NCBI GenBank assembly: GCA_021371965.1
Contig: JAJFVE010000096.1
Coordinates: forward strand, 1-43,812
Origin: Planctomycetaceae bacterium
Lineage (GTDB): Bacteria > Planctomycetota > Phycisphaerae > SM23-33
DNA: 43,812 nucleotides
Direction of reading: 5' to 3'
The translations under genes were made by a program, and so were the position numbers. A model generated the notes under the pieces. That model saw only the letters and a program-made list of their open reading frames with translations, was not told the DNA's origin and did no database searches. This document shows positions 14,467 through 21,620 of this stretch, piece after piece. Numbering within the stretch: the first letter of the stretch is position 1; each line of letters starts with the position of its first letter.

Positions 14467-16644
14467 ATGAGTATCAATCCCCTGGAATACTTCGCCTTCT
14501 CGCGCGAGCATGACCGCGCGCTGGCCGATGGCGCAGGACATGACGAAGCCCTCGGCCGCGCGCTCGGCGCCGAGTTCGCCGCGCGCCAGCCGATCGTCGC
14601 CGGCGACGATGTGCTGGCGGCCATGCCGCACTCGCGGTCGCTGGTCAGCCTGGGGATCGGTGGCCTGGGCTGCGTGTGGGAAATGCCTCAGGACCTGCGC
14701 GGGACGCAGTGGGAAGCCGAGGCCCGCGAGACCATCGCGCTATGGAACCCGCGCACGACCGGGGCCGTGTTCAACCAGGTTCGCCTGGAGCAGTTCACCC
14801 CCGCCGAGCTCCAGACGCTCTCCGAACCGTCGCTGGGCTGGGGCGGCGTCTGGGGCGGCCACGCGATCCTTGGCTACGACCGCGTGCTGCGCGACGGGAT
14901 CGGCGGCCTCAAGGCATGGATCGCGCAACACGCCTCGCGCGCCGCGGCCGTCAGCGCCGACTGGTACGCCGCGCTGCTGCACGTGTGCGACGGCATATCT
15001 GCGTTTATCGCCAATCACGCTGCAGCCGCAGAGAAGCTCGGCCTGCAGCGCATCGCGGCCGCCTGCCGGCACATCAGCACGGCGCCGCCGTGCGATTTCT
15101 TCGAGGCCGTCCAGCTCTTCTGGATGATTCATGCCCTGGACGGGACCGACTCGCCCGGGCGCATCGACCAGTTTTTGCTTCCTTACTACAAGACACTAGC
15201 GGATACGCCTGCAGTGCGGCAGCGCCTCGCCTGGCCGATCCTCGACGCGCTGTGGAAGAAGTTCATCGCCTGTCGAAGCTGGAACGTGTGCCTGGGCGGC
15301 CAGACCGCCGACGGGGCCGACGCGGCCAACGAGCTGACGTACCTCTTCCTGGACCTGCAGGACCAGCACGGCCGCGAGGCGCCCAACCTTTCGGTGCGGC
15401 TGTTCGCCGGCAGCGATCCGGCCCTGCTGAAGCGGTGCGTCAAGGTGATCGCCGGCGGCTCGGGCATGCCCGCTCTTTATAATGATGAGGTGCTCGTGCC
15501 GGCGCTGTGCGAACTGGGCATCCCCATCGAGCACGCCCGCAACTACGCCATGAACGGCTGCGCTCAGGTCGACATCCAGGGCATGAGCCACATGGGCCTG
15601 GAAGACGGCGAGTTGAACCTGGCCAAGTGCCTCGAGCTCGCCCTGCACGCGGGCCGCAGCGCGGTGACGGGAAATCTTGTTGGGGCGGCCACGCTGCCTG
15701 CCGAGCAGATCGCGGATATGGCCGCGCTCAAGGCCCAGCTCGCGCGGCAGATCGAGCACGTGGCGGGCATCCTGACGCGCCACGCGAACCTCTTTCAGCA
15801 GACGCACGCGCGGACCGGCCCGCATCTGTTCCGCTCGCTGTTCATCGAGCCCTGTATCGAGCGCGGCCGCGACATCAAGCGCGGCGGGCCGCTCTATAAT
15901 CACGGACAGTTCCTCACGCAGGGCATCGCCAACACGGGCGATTCACTGGCGGCCATCGACACGCTTGTGTTCAAGCAGCACCATCTGACGCTGGCGGAAT
16001 TGGTTGCGGTGCTGGACGCCGACTGGTCCGGCCACGAGCCGCTGCGCCAGGAGGCCGCCCACCGAGTGGGCAAGTTCGGCAACGACTTCGAGGCGGTGGA
16101 CGCACTAGCAGCGTGGGCGCTGGAGTGCTACTTCCGCTGCCTGCGCCGCCAGCGCACGTGGCGCGGCGGATGGTACAGCGGCGGCGTGATCGTCTTCAAC
16201 CGAGCGATTGGCTATGGACAGGGTCTTGCGGCCTCAGCCGACGGACGCCACACGGGCAAGCCTGTGGCCGACTCGATCGGGGCGGCACAGGGCGCCGATG
16301 TGTCGGGGCCAACCTCTCTGCTGCGATCGGTCGCGCGCCTGCCGCAGGGGATGGGCACCAGCGCCATGTGCCTCAACGTCAAGCTCAGCCCGTCGATCTT
16401 CGACCACGGCCGGGGCGAGGAGGGCTATCGCAAGGTCGCCGATTTGTTCGCGACATACTTCCGCCTCGGCGGCCAGCAACTGCAGGTGAACGTCGTCGGG
16501 CGCGAGACCCTGCTGGCCGCCCAGCAAGATCCCGCCGCGCACGAGAACCTGGTGGTTCGCGTAGGCGGGTTCTGCGCGAAGTTCACGTCCCTCGACCGCG
16601 CCCAACAGGACGACGTGATCGCCCGCACGACGCAACAGGCGTGA
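14467..16644 (+). CDS. Glycyl radical enzyme of unknown subfamily (pyruvate formate-lyase superfamily)
   Basis: A 725-residue glycyl radical enzyme. The C-terminal radical loop is VRVGGFCAKFTSLD with G701 as predicted radical site, followed by the family's QQDDVIART. The catalytic thiyl site is C365 in NYAMNGCAQVDIQG, followed by the usual NLAKCLELALHAG. Eliminases (diol, choline, hydroxyproline and isethionate enzymes) read Gly-Cys-x-Glu here; this one has Cys-Ala-Gln, so the usual general base is absent. It is also short for the family and has an extra Cys two residues after the radical Gly. No radical-SAM activase gene is nearby. Ribosome binding site AAGGA precedes the ATG. Oxygen-sensitive chemistry implies anaerobic expression. 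Substrate unknown. Confidence 0.85.
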   Translation: MSINPLEYFAFSREHDRALADGAGHDEALGRALGAEFAARQPIVAGDDVLAAMPHSRSLVSLGIGGLGCVWEMPQDLRGTQWEAEARETIALWNPRTTGAVFNQVRLEQFTPAELQTLSEPSLGWGGVWGGHAILGYDRVLRDGIGGLKAWIAQHASRAAAVSADWYAALLHVCDGISAFIANHAAAAEKLGLQRIAAACRHISTAPPCDFFEAVQLFWMIHALDGTDSPGRIDQFLLPYYKTLADTPAVRQRLAWPILDALWKKFIACRSWNVCLGGQTADGADAANELTYLFLDLQDQHGREAPNLSVRLFAGSDPALLKRCVKVIAGGSGMPALYNDEVLVPALCELGIPIEHARNYAMNGCAQVDIQGMSHMGLEDGELNLAKCLELALHAGRSAVTGNLVGAATLPAEQIADMAALKAQLARQIEHVAGILTRHANLFQQTHARTGPHLFRSLFIEPCIERGRDIKRGGPLYNHGQFLTQGIANTGDSLAAIDTLVFKQHHLTLAELVAVLDADWSGHEPLRQEAAHRVGKFGNDFEAVDALAAWALECYFRCLRRQRTWRGGWYSGGVIVFNRAIGYGQGLAASADGRHTGKPVADSIGAAQGADVSGPTSLLRSVARLPQGMGTSAMCLNVKLSPSIFDHGRGEEGYRKVADLFATYFRLGGQQLQVNVVGRETLLAAQQDPAAHENLVVRVGGFCAKFTSLDRAQQDDVIARTTQQA

Positions 16645-16670
16645 CAACGTTTATCTGCCGCTCAATACAA

Positions 16671-16745
16671 ACACGAATGACACGAATAGGACGAATGGGT
16701 TTTGCTATTCCCAGCTTTATTCGTTCTTATTCGTGTCATTCGTGT
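16671..16745. terminator. Long inverted repeat between convergent genes, possible bidirectional terminator
   Basis: The 26-nt arm 16671-16696 (ACACGAATGACACGAATAGG then ACGAAT) is nearly perfectly complementary to 16719-16745. It lies between the stop codons of the glycyl radical enzyme and rlmI, the expected place for a shared terminator. It also fits a dispersed repeat: a half copy of the right arm recurs at 18716-18740. Confidence 0.55.
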
Positions 16746-16764
16746 TCTCTTGTCAGCGGGAGGA

Positions 16765-17943
16765 TCACTCCACTCGCGCCCAGATGGCCTTGAGGTAGGC
16801 GCTCTGCGGGGCGTCGGCCATGACGGGGTGGTCCGCCCCCGCGCCGCTGGTGCGGAAGATCTGCACGCCGCGTTTGGCCATGTGCGAGGCCCGCGCGACC
16901 ACTTCGATGAATTGATCGAGGCTCACCAGCCCGCTGCACGAGCATGTCAGCAGCATCCCGCCGGGGGCGACGACGGCGGCCGCCAGCGAGTTCAGGTCGC
17001 GGTACTTCCGCAGGCCGCGTTCCATCTCCTCGCGCGACGGGACGAACTTGGAGGGGTCCAGCACCACCACGTCCCATCGCCGCTTGTCGCGCTGCGCCAG
17101 ACGCAGAAACTCGAACGCGTCGGACTGCTTGAGGTCGAACTTCAGGCGGTTGTGCTTCATGTTGCGCTTGGCCGTGGCCAGCGCCGCCTCGTCGATGTCC
17201 ACTGCGGTGACGGCGGCAGCTTTGCCAGGAGCGGCGGCGTAGCAGGAAAATCCAGCACTGTAGCAGCAGCAGTCCAGCACGCTCTTGCCGGCCGTGAAGG
17301 CCGTCAGCGCCAGGCGATTGTCGCGCTGGTCGCAGAAGAACCCGGTCTTGTGCCCGCCGGAGAGATCCACCTCGAACTTCACGCCGTTCTCGGTGATGGT
17401 CGTGATTCGCCCCTCGGGCGGCGGCGGCAGGCGGAAGCCTTCCAGGCGGCAGATCTCGTCGTCGGCACGGACGACGAACTCCTCAACGCCCGGACACGCC
17501 GCCGCGATGGCGGCCTGGATGGGCTCCAGGCGGCGGAACATCGCCTTGCTGAACAGCTCGATGGCTACGTACCTGCCGAACCTGTCGGCCACCAGCCCGC
17601 TCAGGCCGTCCCCTTCGGAATGCACCAGGCGATAGGCTTCGGTTGTCGCGTCCAGGCGCAGCACGTCGCGCCGCAGGGCGACGGCCCGGGCGATGCGCTG
17701 GGGGACGATGGACTCGCCGACCGGCTCAGGTCCGAAGCTCACCATCCGCAGGGCGATCTGCGAACGTGAGTTGTAGAACCCAAAGCCGAAGGGCCTGCCG
17801 TTCTTGTCCATCACGGCCACCAGGTCGCCGTCCTTGGTGCGGCTGTCGACGAAGCCGACCATCGCCCGGAAGATGAACGGGGCATAGTCGGCGTACTTCA
17901 GCCGCACTACCGGCAGGGATGAGATTTCGTGTCGCTCAGTCAT
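16765..17943 (-). CDS. rlmI: 23S rRNA (cytosine-C5) methyltransferase, RlmI family
   Basis: A 392-residue class I SAM-dependent methyltransferase of the RlmI (YccW) type, which methylates cytosine in 23S rRNA (C1962 in E. coli). The N-terminal PUA domain (about 10-85) leads to an EEHEC-like segment (LVHSEGDGLSGLVADRF), the FEVDLSGGHKTGFFCDQRDN motif, SAM-binding SVLDCCCYSAGFS with VTAVDIDEAAL, the catalytic region VVLDPSKFV and a Cys in LLTCSCSG. Length and order match the family. The 5' end overlaps the upstream hypothetical gene by 8 bp, so the two form an operon. Confidence 0.9.
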   Translation of the reverse strand: MTERHEISSLPVVRLKYADYAPFIFRAMVGFVDSRTKDGDLVAVMDKNGRPFGFGFYNSRSQIALRMVSFGPEPVGESIVPQRIARAVALRRDVLRLDATTEAYRLVHSEGDGLSGLVADRFGRYVAIELFSKAMFRRLEPIQAAIAAACPGVEEFVVRADDEICRLEGFRLPPPPEGRITTITENGVKFEVDLSGGHKTGFFCDQRDNRLALTAFTAGKSVLDCCCYSAGFSCYAAAPGKAAAVTAVDIDEAALATAKRNMKHNRLKFDLKQSDAFEFLRLAQRDKRRWDVVVLDPSKFVPSREEMERGLRKYRDLNSLAAAVVAPGGMLLTCSCSGLVSLDQFIEVVARASHMAKRGVQIFRTSGAGADHPVMADAPQSAYLKAIWARVE

Positions 17944-18433
17944 GATCCTCTTTCGCCAGTTCGTAAAGCCCGTGCCCGATGTACTTCAGCCGCCCCTGCC
18001 GCACGAGCTCCTGCCAGACCGGCGCGGGGAACTCCGTCGGCGGGGCGATCGCGTGCGACGTGCGGCTGTCGACGCCCTTGGTCAGCGGGCTGTGGCCGAG
18101 CTTGGATTCCTCGTCGAGCATTGTCAGCGACACGCGCTTCTTGAATGCCTTGATCGCGCGGCGGCAGGTCTCGGGATCAGGCACGTCGCCGCCGGCCGGA
18201 GCGGCCTCGCTGCCGGCGTCGGCGGTGCCGCGAAGCTGTTCGATCAGCGCCGCGGCCCCCGCCACGTCGCGCATCCCCACCACGTGCGTGACGCGCGGCT
18301 TGGGCAGGTCAGTCTGCTGCAGGAGCTTGAATATCTGCTTCCACTGATCCCCCGCCCGCCGCGGATCGTCAAAGGCGCGAATGGCCTCGATCAGTTCATC
18401 CAGTTTCGCCAGCACTGCCGGATCGCAATTCAT
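17936..18433 (-). CDS. Hypothetical protein, operonic with rlmI
   Basis: A 165-residue soluble protein that I do not recognise. The first half is helical (LAKLDELIEAIRAFDDPRRAG and the following KQIFKLLQQ) with a conserved-looking VTHVVGMRDVAGAAALIEQL. The C-terminal 30 residues (VWQELVRQGRLKYIGHGLYEL) resemble the end of a winged-helix domain. The ATG at 18433 follows a GGAAGG ribosome binding site. It overlaps rlmI by 8 bp, suggesting co-translation and perhaps a ribosome-linked role, which is only inference. No signal peptide or membrane segment. Confidence 0.75.
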   Translation of the reverse strand: MNCDPAVLAKLDELIEAIRAFDDPRRAGDQWKQIFKLLQQTDLPKPRVTHVVGMRDVAGAAALIEQLRGTADAGSEAAPAGGDVPDPETCRRAIKAFKKRVSLTMLDEESKLGHSPLTKGVDSRTSHAIAPPTEFPAPVWQELVRQGRLKYIGHGLYELAKEDHD

Positions 18434-18518
18434 GGTAGAACCTTCCCTTGAGCAAAGACGAGTATGTTATCGCAGCATTGCCGCCCCGCCACAAGAGCGT
18501 CCCATGAACGGCCGGACG

Positions 18519-18524
18519 TATAAT
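18519..18524 (+). promoter_or_regulatory. -10-like box of the 49-residue protein gene
   Basis: A consensus TATAAT 17 nt before the ATG at 18542. No good -35 box is seen. Confidence 0.4.
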
Positions 18525-18541
18525 TTCTGGGAGGGACAATC

Positions 18542-18691
18542 ATGATCCGCAAGCTCAAGAGCGGCAAGTACCGGCTGTATTCCCGCAACCCCAAACCCAA
18601 AACCGGCAAGCGGCGGAATCTCGGCACGTTCGACACGCGGCAAGGCGCCGAGAAACACGAGCGTGAGGTGCAATACTTCAAGCGGCATTGA
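18542..18691 (+). CDS. Small conserved basic protein (49 residues)
   Basis: A short open frame with a strong GGGAGGG ribosome binding site 7 nt before the ATG and a TATAAT box upstream. The product starts MIRKLKSGKYRLYSRNPKPK and continues with TGKRRNLGTFDTRQGAEKHE, ending EVQYFKRH. It is very basic and seems to contain a small beta hairpin followed by a helix. I recall similar small proteins (IRKLKSGEYRLYSRK... KNLGTF... AEKHEREVQYFK) widely spread in bacteria, with no assigned function. The Arg/Lys-rich first half suggests nucleic acid binding. It stands alone between rlmI's operon and the methylase gene. Confidence 0.8.
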   Translation: MIRKLKSGKYRLYSRNPKPKTGKRRNLGTFDTRQGAEKHEREVQYFKRH

Positions 18692-18715
18692 TGACACTCG
18701 TTTCTATTGCACTGG

Positions 18716-18740
18716 TTCTATTCGTGTCATTCGTGTTCTC
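18716..18740. repeat. Half copy of the ATTCGTGTCATTCGTG repeat
   Basis: 25 nt that match the right arm of the inverted repeat at 16724-16749, with one base missing. No complementary arm is nearby. Confidence 0.6.
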
Positions 18741-18756
18741 CCGGGCATGGCGGCAA

Positions 18757-18784
18757 TTGACGATCCGGCGCGCTTCTGCATAAT
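18757..18784 (+). promoter_or_regulatory. Sigma-70-type promoter, leaderless type
   Basis: TTGACG (18757-18762), a 16-nt spacer and CATAAT (18779-18784) stand six nt before the ATG at 18791. Transcription would start at the start codon. Confidence 0.6.
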
Positions 18785-18790
18785 GGCGGC

Positions 18791-20047
18791 ATGAGCGGCG
18801 TCACCGTTGTCACAGCCGACCGCATTCATCAGCCGCGGGCGCATGCCGCCGTGCGGACGGGGGAATATGTCTTCTCGCAGCTCATCCCGTACATCGGCAA
18901 CAAGCGCAAGCTCTTGCACGTGATCGACGCGGCGGTGAGGCATACGCTTTGCCGCGGCGGGCTGTTCGTGGACCTCTTTGCCGGCAGCACGGTCGTGTCT
19001 CGATGGGCCAAAAAACAGGGCTTTGCGGTGCTGGCCAACGACTGGGAGCCGTACGCCTGCCAGATCGCCCGTGGCAGCGTGTCGCTCAATGCCGTGCCGG
19101 CCTTTAACGCCCTCGGCGGAGCGGCGAGCGTTTTTAAGCGTCTCAACGCCCTGCGGCCGCTGGAGGGTTACGTCAGCACGCACCTGTGCCCGGCCGACGA
19201 CGCGGCGGCCGACCCGCTGACCGAGCGGATGTTCTTCACGCGCGCCAACGGGATGCGCATCGACGCGATGCGCGAGCAACTGTCCCGCTGGCACAAACAA
19301 GGCAAGATCAGCGACGACGAGCTGGCGTACGTGCTGGCGGCGATGATCTACGCCGTCAGCTACGCCAGCAACACCAGCGGCGTGTTCAAGGGCTATCATC
19401 ACGGCTGGGGCGGGCGCACGGGGACGGCGCTGTACCGGATCCTCGCGCCGCTGACGCTGAGCCAGCCGCTGCTGCACGACAACGGGCGGCGGAACTTCGC
19501 GACCCAGGCCGACGCGCAGATTCTGGCGGGCCGGCTGGCCGACGCCGCCGGGGCGGTACCAGACATCGTCTACATCGACCCGCCGTACAACCAGCACCCC
19601 TATGGCAGCAACTACCACGTGCTCAACACCGTGGCGCTGTGGGACAAACCGCCGCTGGATTCGCATGTGGCCGCCCGCGGCAACAAGGCCGCAATCCGCA
19701 CCGACTGGCGTACCGCCCGCCGCAGCCCGTACAACCACGCCGCCCAGGCGGCCCAAGCGTTCGCCGATCTCGTCGCCTGCGTGCAGGGGCGATGGATCCT
19801 CGCCAGCTACAGCACCGACGGAACGATCCCGCTGCGCGACGTGTTGGCGCCCCTGGCGCAGCGCGGCGCGCTGCACGTCTTCGCGCAGGCCTATAAGCGA
19901 TACCGCGTCAGCACCCAACGCATGAGCAAGAAGTCCCACACGGTGGAATTCGTGGCGGCTTGCGATACCGCTGGACGAGCATCCCCACGTCGCGTCGAGG
20001 CGATTGTCGCAAAGATCATTCGCCAGCAGCAAGCCGCGCTGGAATAG
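18791..20047 (+). CDS. Adenine-specific DNA methyltransferase (D12 class, Dam-like)
   Basis: A 418-residue N6-adenine methylase. The SAM-binding signatures are PYIGNKRKLL and VDLFAGSTVVSRWAKKQG; the catalytic motif is D263-P-P-Y in VYIDPPYNQHPYGSNY. The extended spacing and the C-terminal KSHTVEFV segment fit D12-class enzymes acting on a short site. No restriction endonuclease or specificity subunit is within the window, so it looks like an orphan methylase with a possible regulatory or phage-defence-evading role. Target site unknown. ATG lies six nt downstream of a -10 box. The next gene follows 37 bp later. Confidence 0.85.
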   Translation: MSGVTVVTADRIHQPRAHAAVRTGEYVFSQLIPYIGNKRKLLHVIDAAVRHTLCRGGLFVDLFAGSTVVSRWAKKQGFAVLANDWEPYACQIARGSVSLNAVPAFNALGGAASVFKRLNALRPLEGYVSTHLCPADDAAADPLTERMFFTRANGMRIDAMREQLSRWHKQGKISDDELAYVLAAMIYAVSYASNTSGVFKGYHHGWGGRTGTALYRILAPLTLSQPLLHDNGRRNFATQADAQILAGRLADAAGAVPDIVYIDPPYNQHPYGSNYHVLNTVALWDKPPLDSHVAARGNKAAIRTDWRTARRSPYNHAAQAAQAFADLVACVQGRWILASYSTDGTIPLRDVLAPLAQRGALHVFAQAYKRYRVSTQRMSKKSHTVEFVAACDTAGRASPRRVEAIVAKIIRQQQAALE

Positions 20048-20071
20048 CTATCAGCAAAGCACTTTTGCCTG

Positions 20072-20077
20072 TAGAAT
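20072..20077 (+). promoter_or_regulatory. -10-like box of the beta-CASP gene
   Basis: TAGAAT seven nt before the ATG at 20085, again a leaderless-type spacing. No clear -35 box. Confidence 0.35.
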
Positions 20078-20084
20078 CGCATTC

Positions 20085-21491
20085 ATGGAAATCGCAATTT
20101 CTTTTCTTGGCGCGGCGCAGAACGTTACCGGCTCGCGGCATCTGCTGGAGATGGACGGGCGCAAGATCCTGGTCGATTGCGGGCTCTATCAGGAGCGGCG
20201 ATTCCAGGACCGCAACTGGGACCGCTTTCCGATCGCCCCGGACAAACTCGACGCCGTGCTGCTGACGCACGCGCACCTCGATCACTGCGGGCTGCTGCCC
20301 AAGCTGGTCAAGGAAGGCTTCCGCGGCCGCATCTTCTGCACGGCGGCCACGGCGCAGATCGCGCAGATCATCCTGCTCGATTCGGCGCACATACAGGAAG
20401 AGGACGCGGCCTTCAAGCAGAAACGCCACAAGAAGCAGGACCGCGTCAGCCCGCACGGCTACCAGCCGCTATACACCATCGAAGACGCCCAGAAGTGCGA
20501 GGCGATGTTCGCGCCGGTCGGCTATAACACGCCGGTCGAAGTGGCCAAGGGGATCACGGCCGTCTTCCACGAGGCCGGGCACGTCTTTGGCTCCAGCACG
20601 ATCAGCGTCAACGCCAAGGCCGACGCCCTGGACCGCACGATCCTGTTCTCCGGCGACGTGGGGCGATGGAACAATCCCATCATCGCCGACCCCGACCTGG
20701 TGCCCAAGGCCGACTACGCCCTGGTCGAGTCCACCTACGGCGACCGCGTGCACGAGGCCGAGGCTGACATCAACGACCGCCTGGCAGACGTGATCACCCG
20801 CACGGTCAAGGCCGGCGGCAAGCTGATCATTCCCAGCTTCGCCCTGGAACGCTCACAGGAGCTGCTCTACCGCCTCAACGAACTGCACGACGCCAAGCGC
20901 ATCCCCTCGCTGCCGGTCTTTCTGGACAGCCCCATGGCCATCCGCATCACGCGCGTGATGAAGGAACATCCCGAGTGCTTCAACCTGGACATGGCCGAGC
21001 AAATGCGCGATCACGGAACGCCGCTGGACTTTCCGGGGCTGGCGATGACCGAGACGACCGAGCAGTCCAAGGCCATCAACGCTGTCCGCGGCCCGTGCAT
21101 CATCATCGCCGGCTCGGGCATGTGCACGGGCGGTCGCATCAAGCACCACTTGGCCCAGAACATATCCAACCCGCGCAGCACGATCCTCTTCGTGGGCTAC
21201 CAGGCCGTCGACACGCTGGGACGCATCATCGTGGACGGGGCGGGAAAGGTGCGCATCCTCGGCCAGGAGTACCAGGTCAAGGCTTCGGTGGCGCGGATCA
21301 ACGGCTTCTCCGCTCACGCCGACCGCGACGAACTGCTGTGCTGGCTGTCGGGCCTGGCTAAACCGCCGCGGCAGATTTTCGTCGTGCACGGCGAGGCCCA
21401 GACGGCGGTGAAGTTCGCCGAGTTCATACACCAGAAGACCGGCTGGCCGGCGACAGCCCCCAATTACCAGGACCGCGTGGTGCTGAGTTGA
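20085..21491 (+). CDS. MBL-fold / beta-CASP RNA-processing exonuclease
   Basis: A 468-residue metallo-beta-lactamase protein of the Ysh1/CPSF73-like group. It has FLGAAQNVTGSRHLLE, the zinc motif THAHLDHCG, EAGHVFGSS and FSGDVGRW; the beta-CASP region includes LPVFLDSPMA and GSGMCTGGRIKHH; the C-terminal motif is INGFSAHADRDEL with VHGE. These enzymes cleave RNA endonucleolytically and/or as 5'-3' exonucleases, in bacteria with a role in RNA turnover. The frame is open upstream, but homology starts at MEIAISFLG, so ATG 20085 is chosen. A clear hairpin follows the stop codon. Confidence 0.88.
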   Translation: MEIAISFLGAAQNVTGSRHLLEMDGRKILVDCGLYQERRFQDRNWDRFPIAPDKLDAVLLTHAHLDHCGLLPKLVKEGFRGRIFCTAATAQIAQIILLDSAHIQEEDAAFKQKRHKKQDRVSPHGYQPLYTIEDAQKCEAMFAPVGYNTPVEVAKGITAVFHEAGHVFGSSTISVNAKADALDRTILFSGDVGRWNNPIIADPDLVPKADYALVESTYGDRVHEAEADINDRLADVITRTVKAGGKLIIPSFALERSQELLYRLNELHDAKRIPSLPVFLDSPMAIRITRVMKEHPECFNLDMAEQMRDHGTPLDFPGLAMTETTEQSKAINAVRGPCIIIAGSGMCTGGRIKHHLAQNISNPRSTILFVGYQAVDTLGRIIVDGAGKVRILGQEYQVKASVARINGFSAHADRDELLCWLSGLAKPPRQIFVVHGEAQTAVKFAEFIHQKTGWPATAPNYQDRVVLS

Positions 21492-21496
21492 CATAG

Positions 21497-21520
21497 GCCC
21501 AGGGATTTCAATCCCTGGGC
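21497..21520 (+). terminator. Hairpin downstream of the beta-CASP gene
   Basis: GCCCAGGGAT (21497-21506), loop TTCA, ATCCCTGGGC (21511-21520): a perfect 10-bp stem 6 nt after the stop codon. The following TTGGTGTCC is only weakly T-rich. Confidence 0.65.
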
Positions 21521-21532
21521 TTGGTGTCCAAT

Positions 21533-21561
21533 TTGATTTTGCCCGCCACGTATCATAGGAT
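21533..21561 (+). promoter_or_regulatory. Possible sigma-70 promoter of the nucleotide-sugar dehydrogenase gene
   Basis: TTGATT (21533-21538), 17-nt spacer, TAGGAT (21556-21561). The start codon is 60 nt further on, preceded by a GAGG ribosome binding site. Confidence 0.45.
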
Positions 21562-21620
21562 ATCCGCATAGCCCTGCGTGGGGCTGGCTCACTTTTCGCA
21601 CTCAGACGAGGATAACGATT

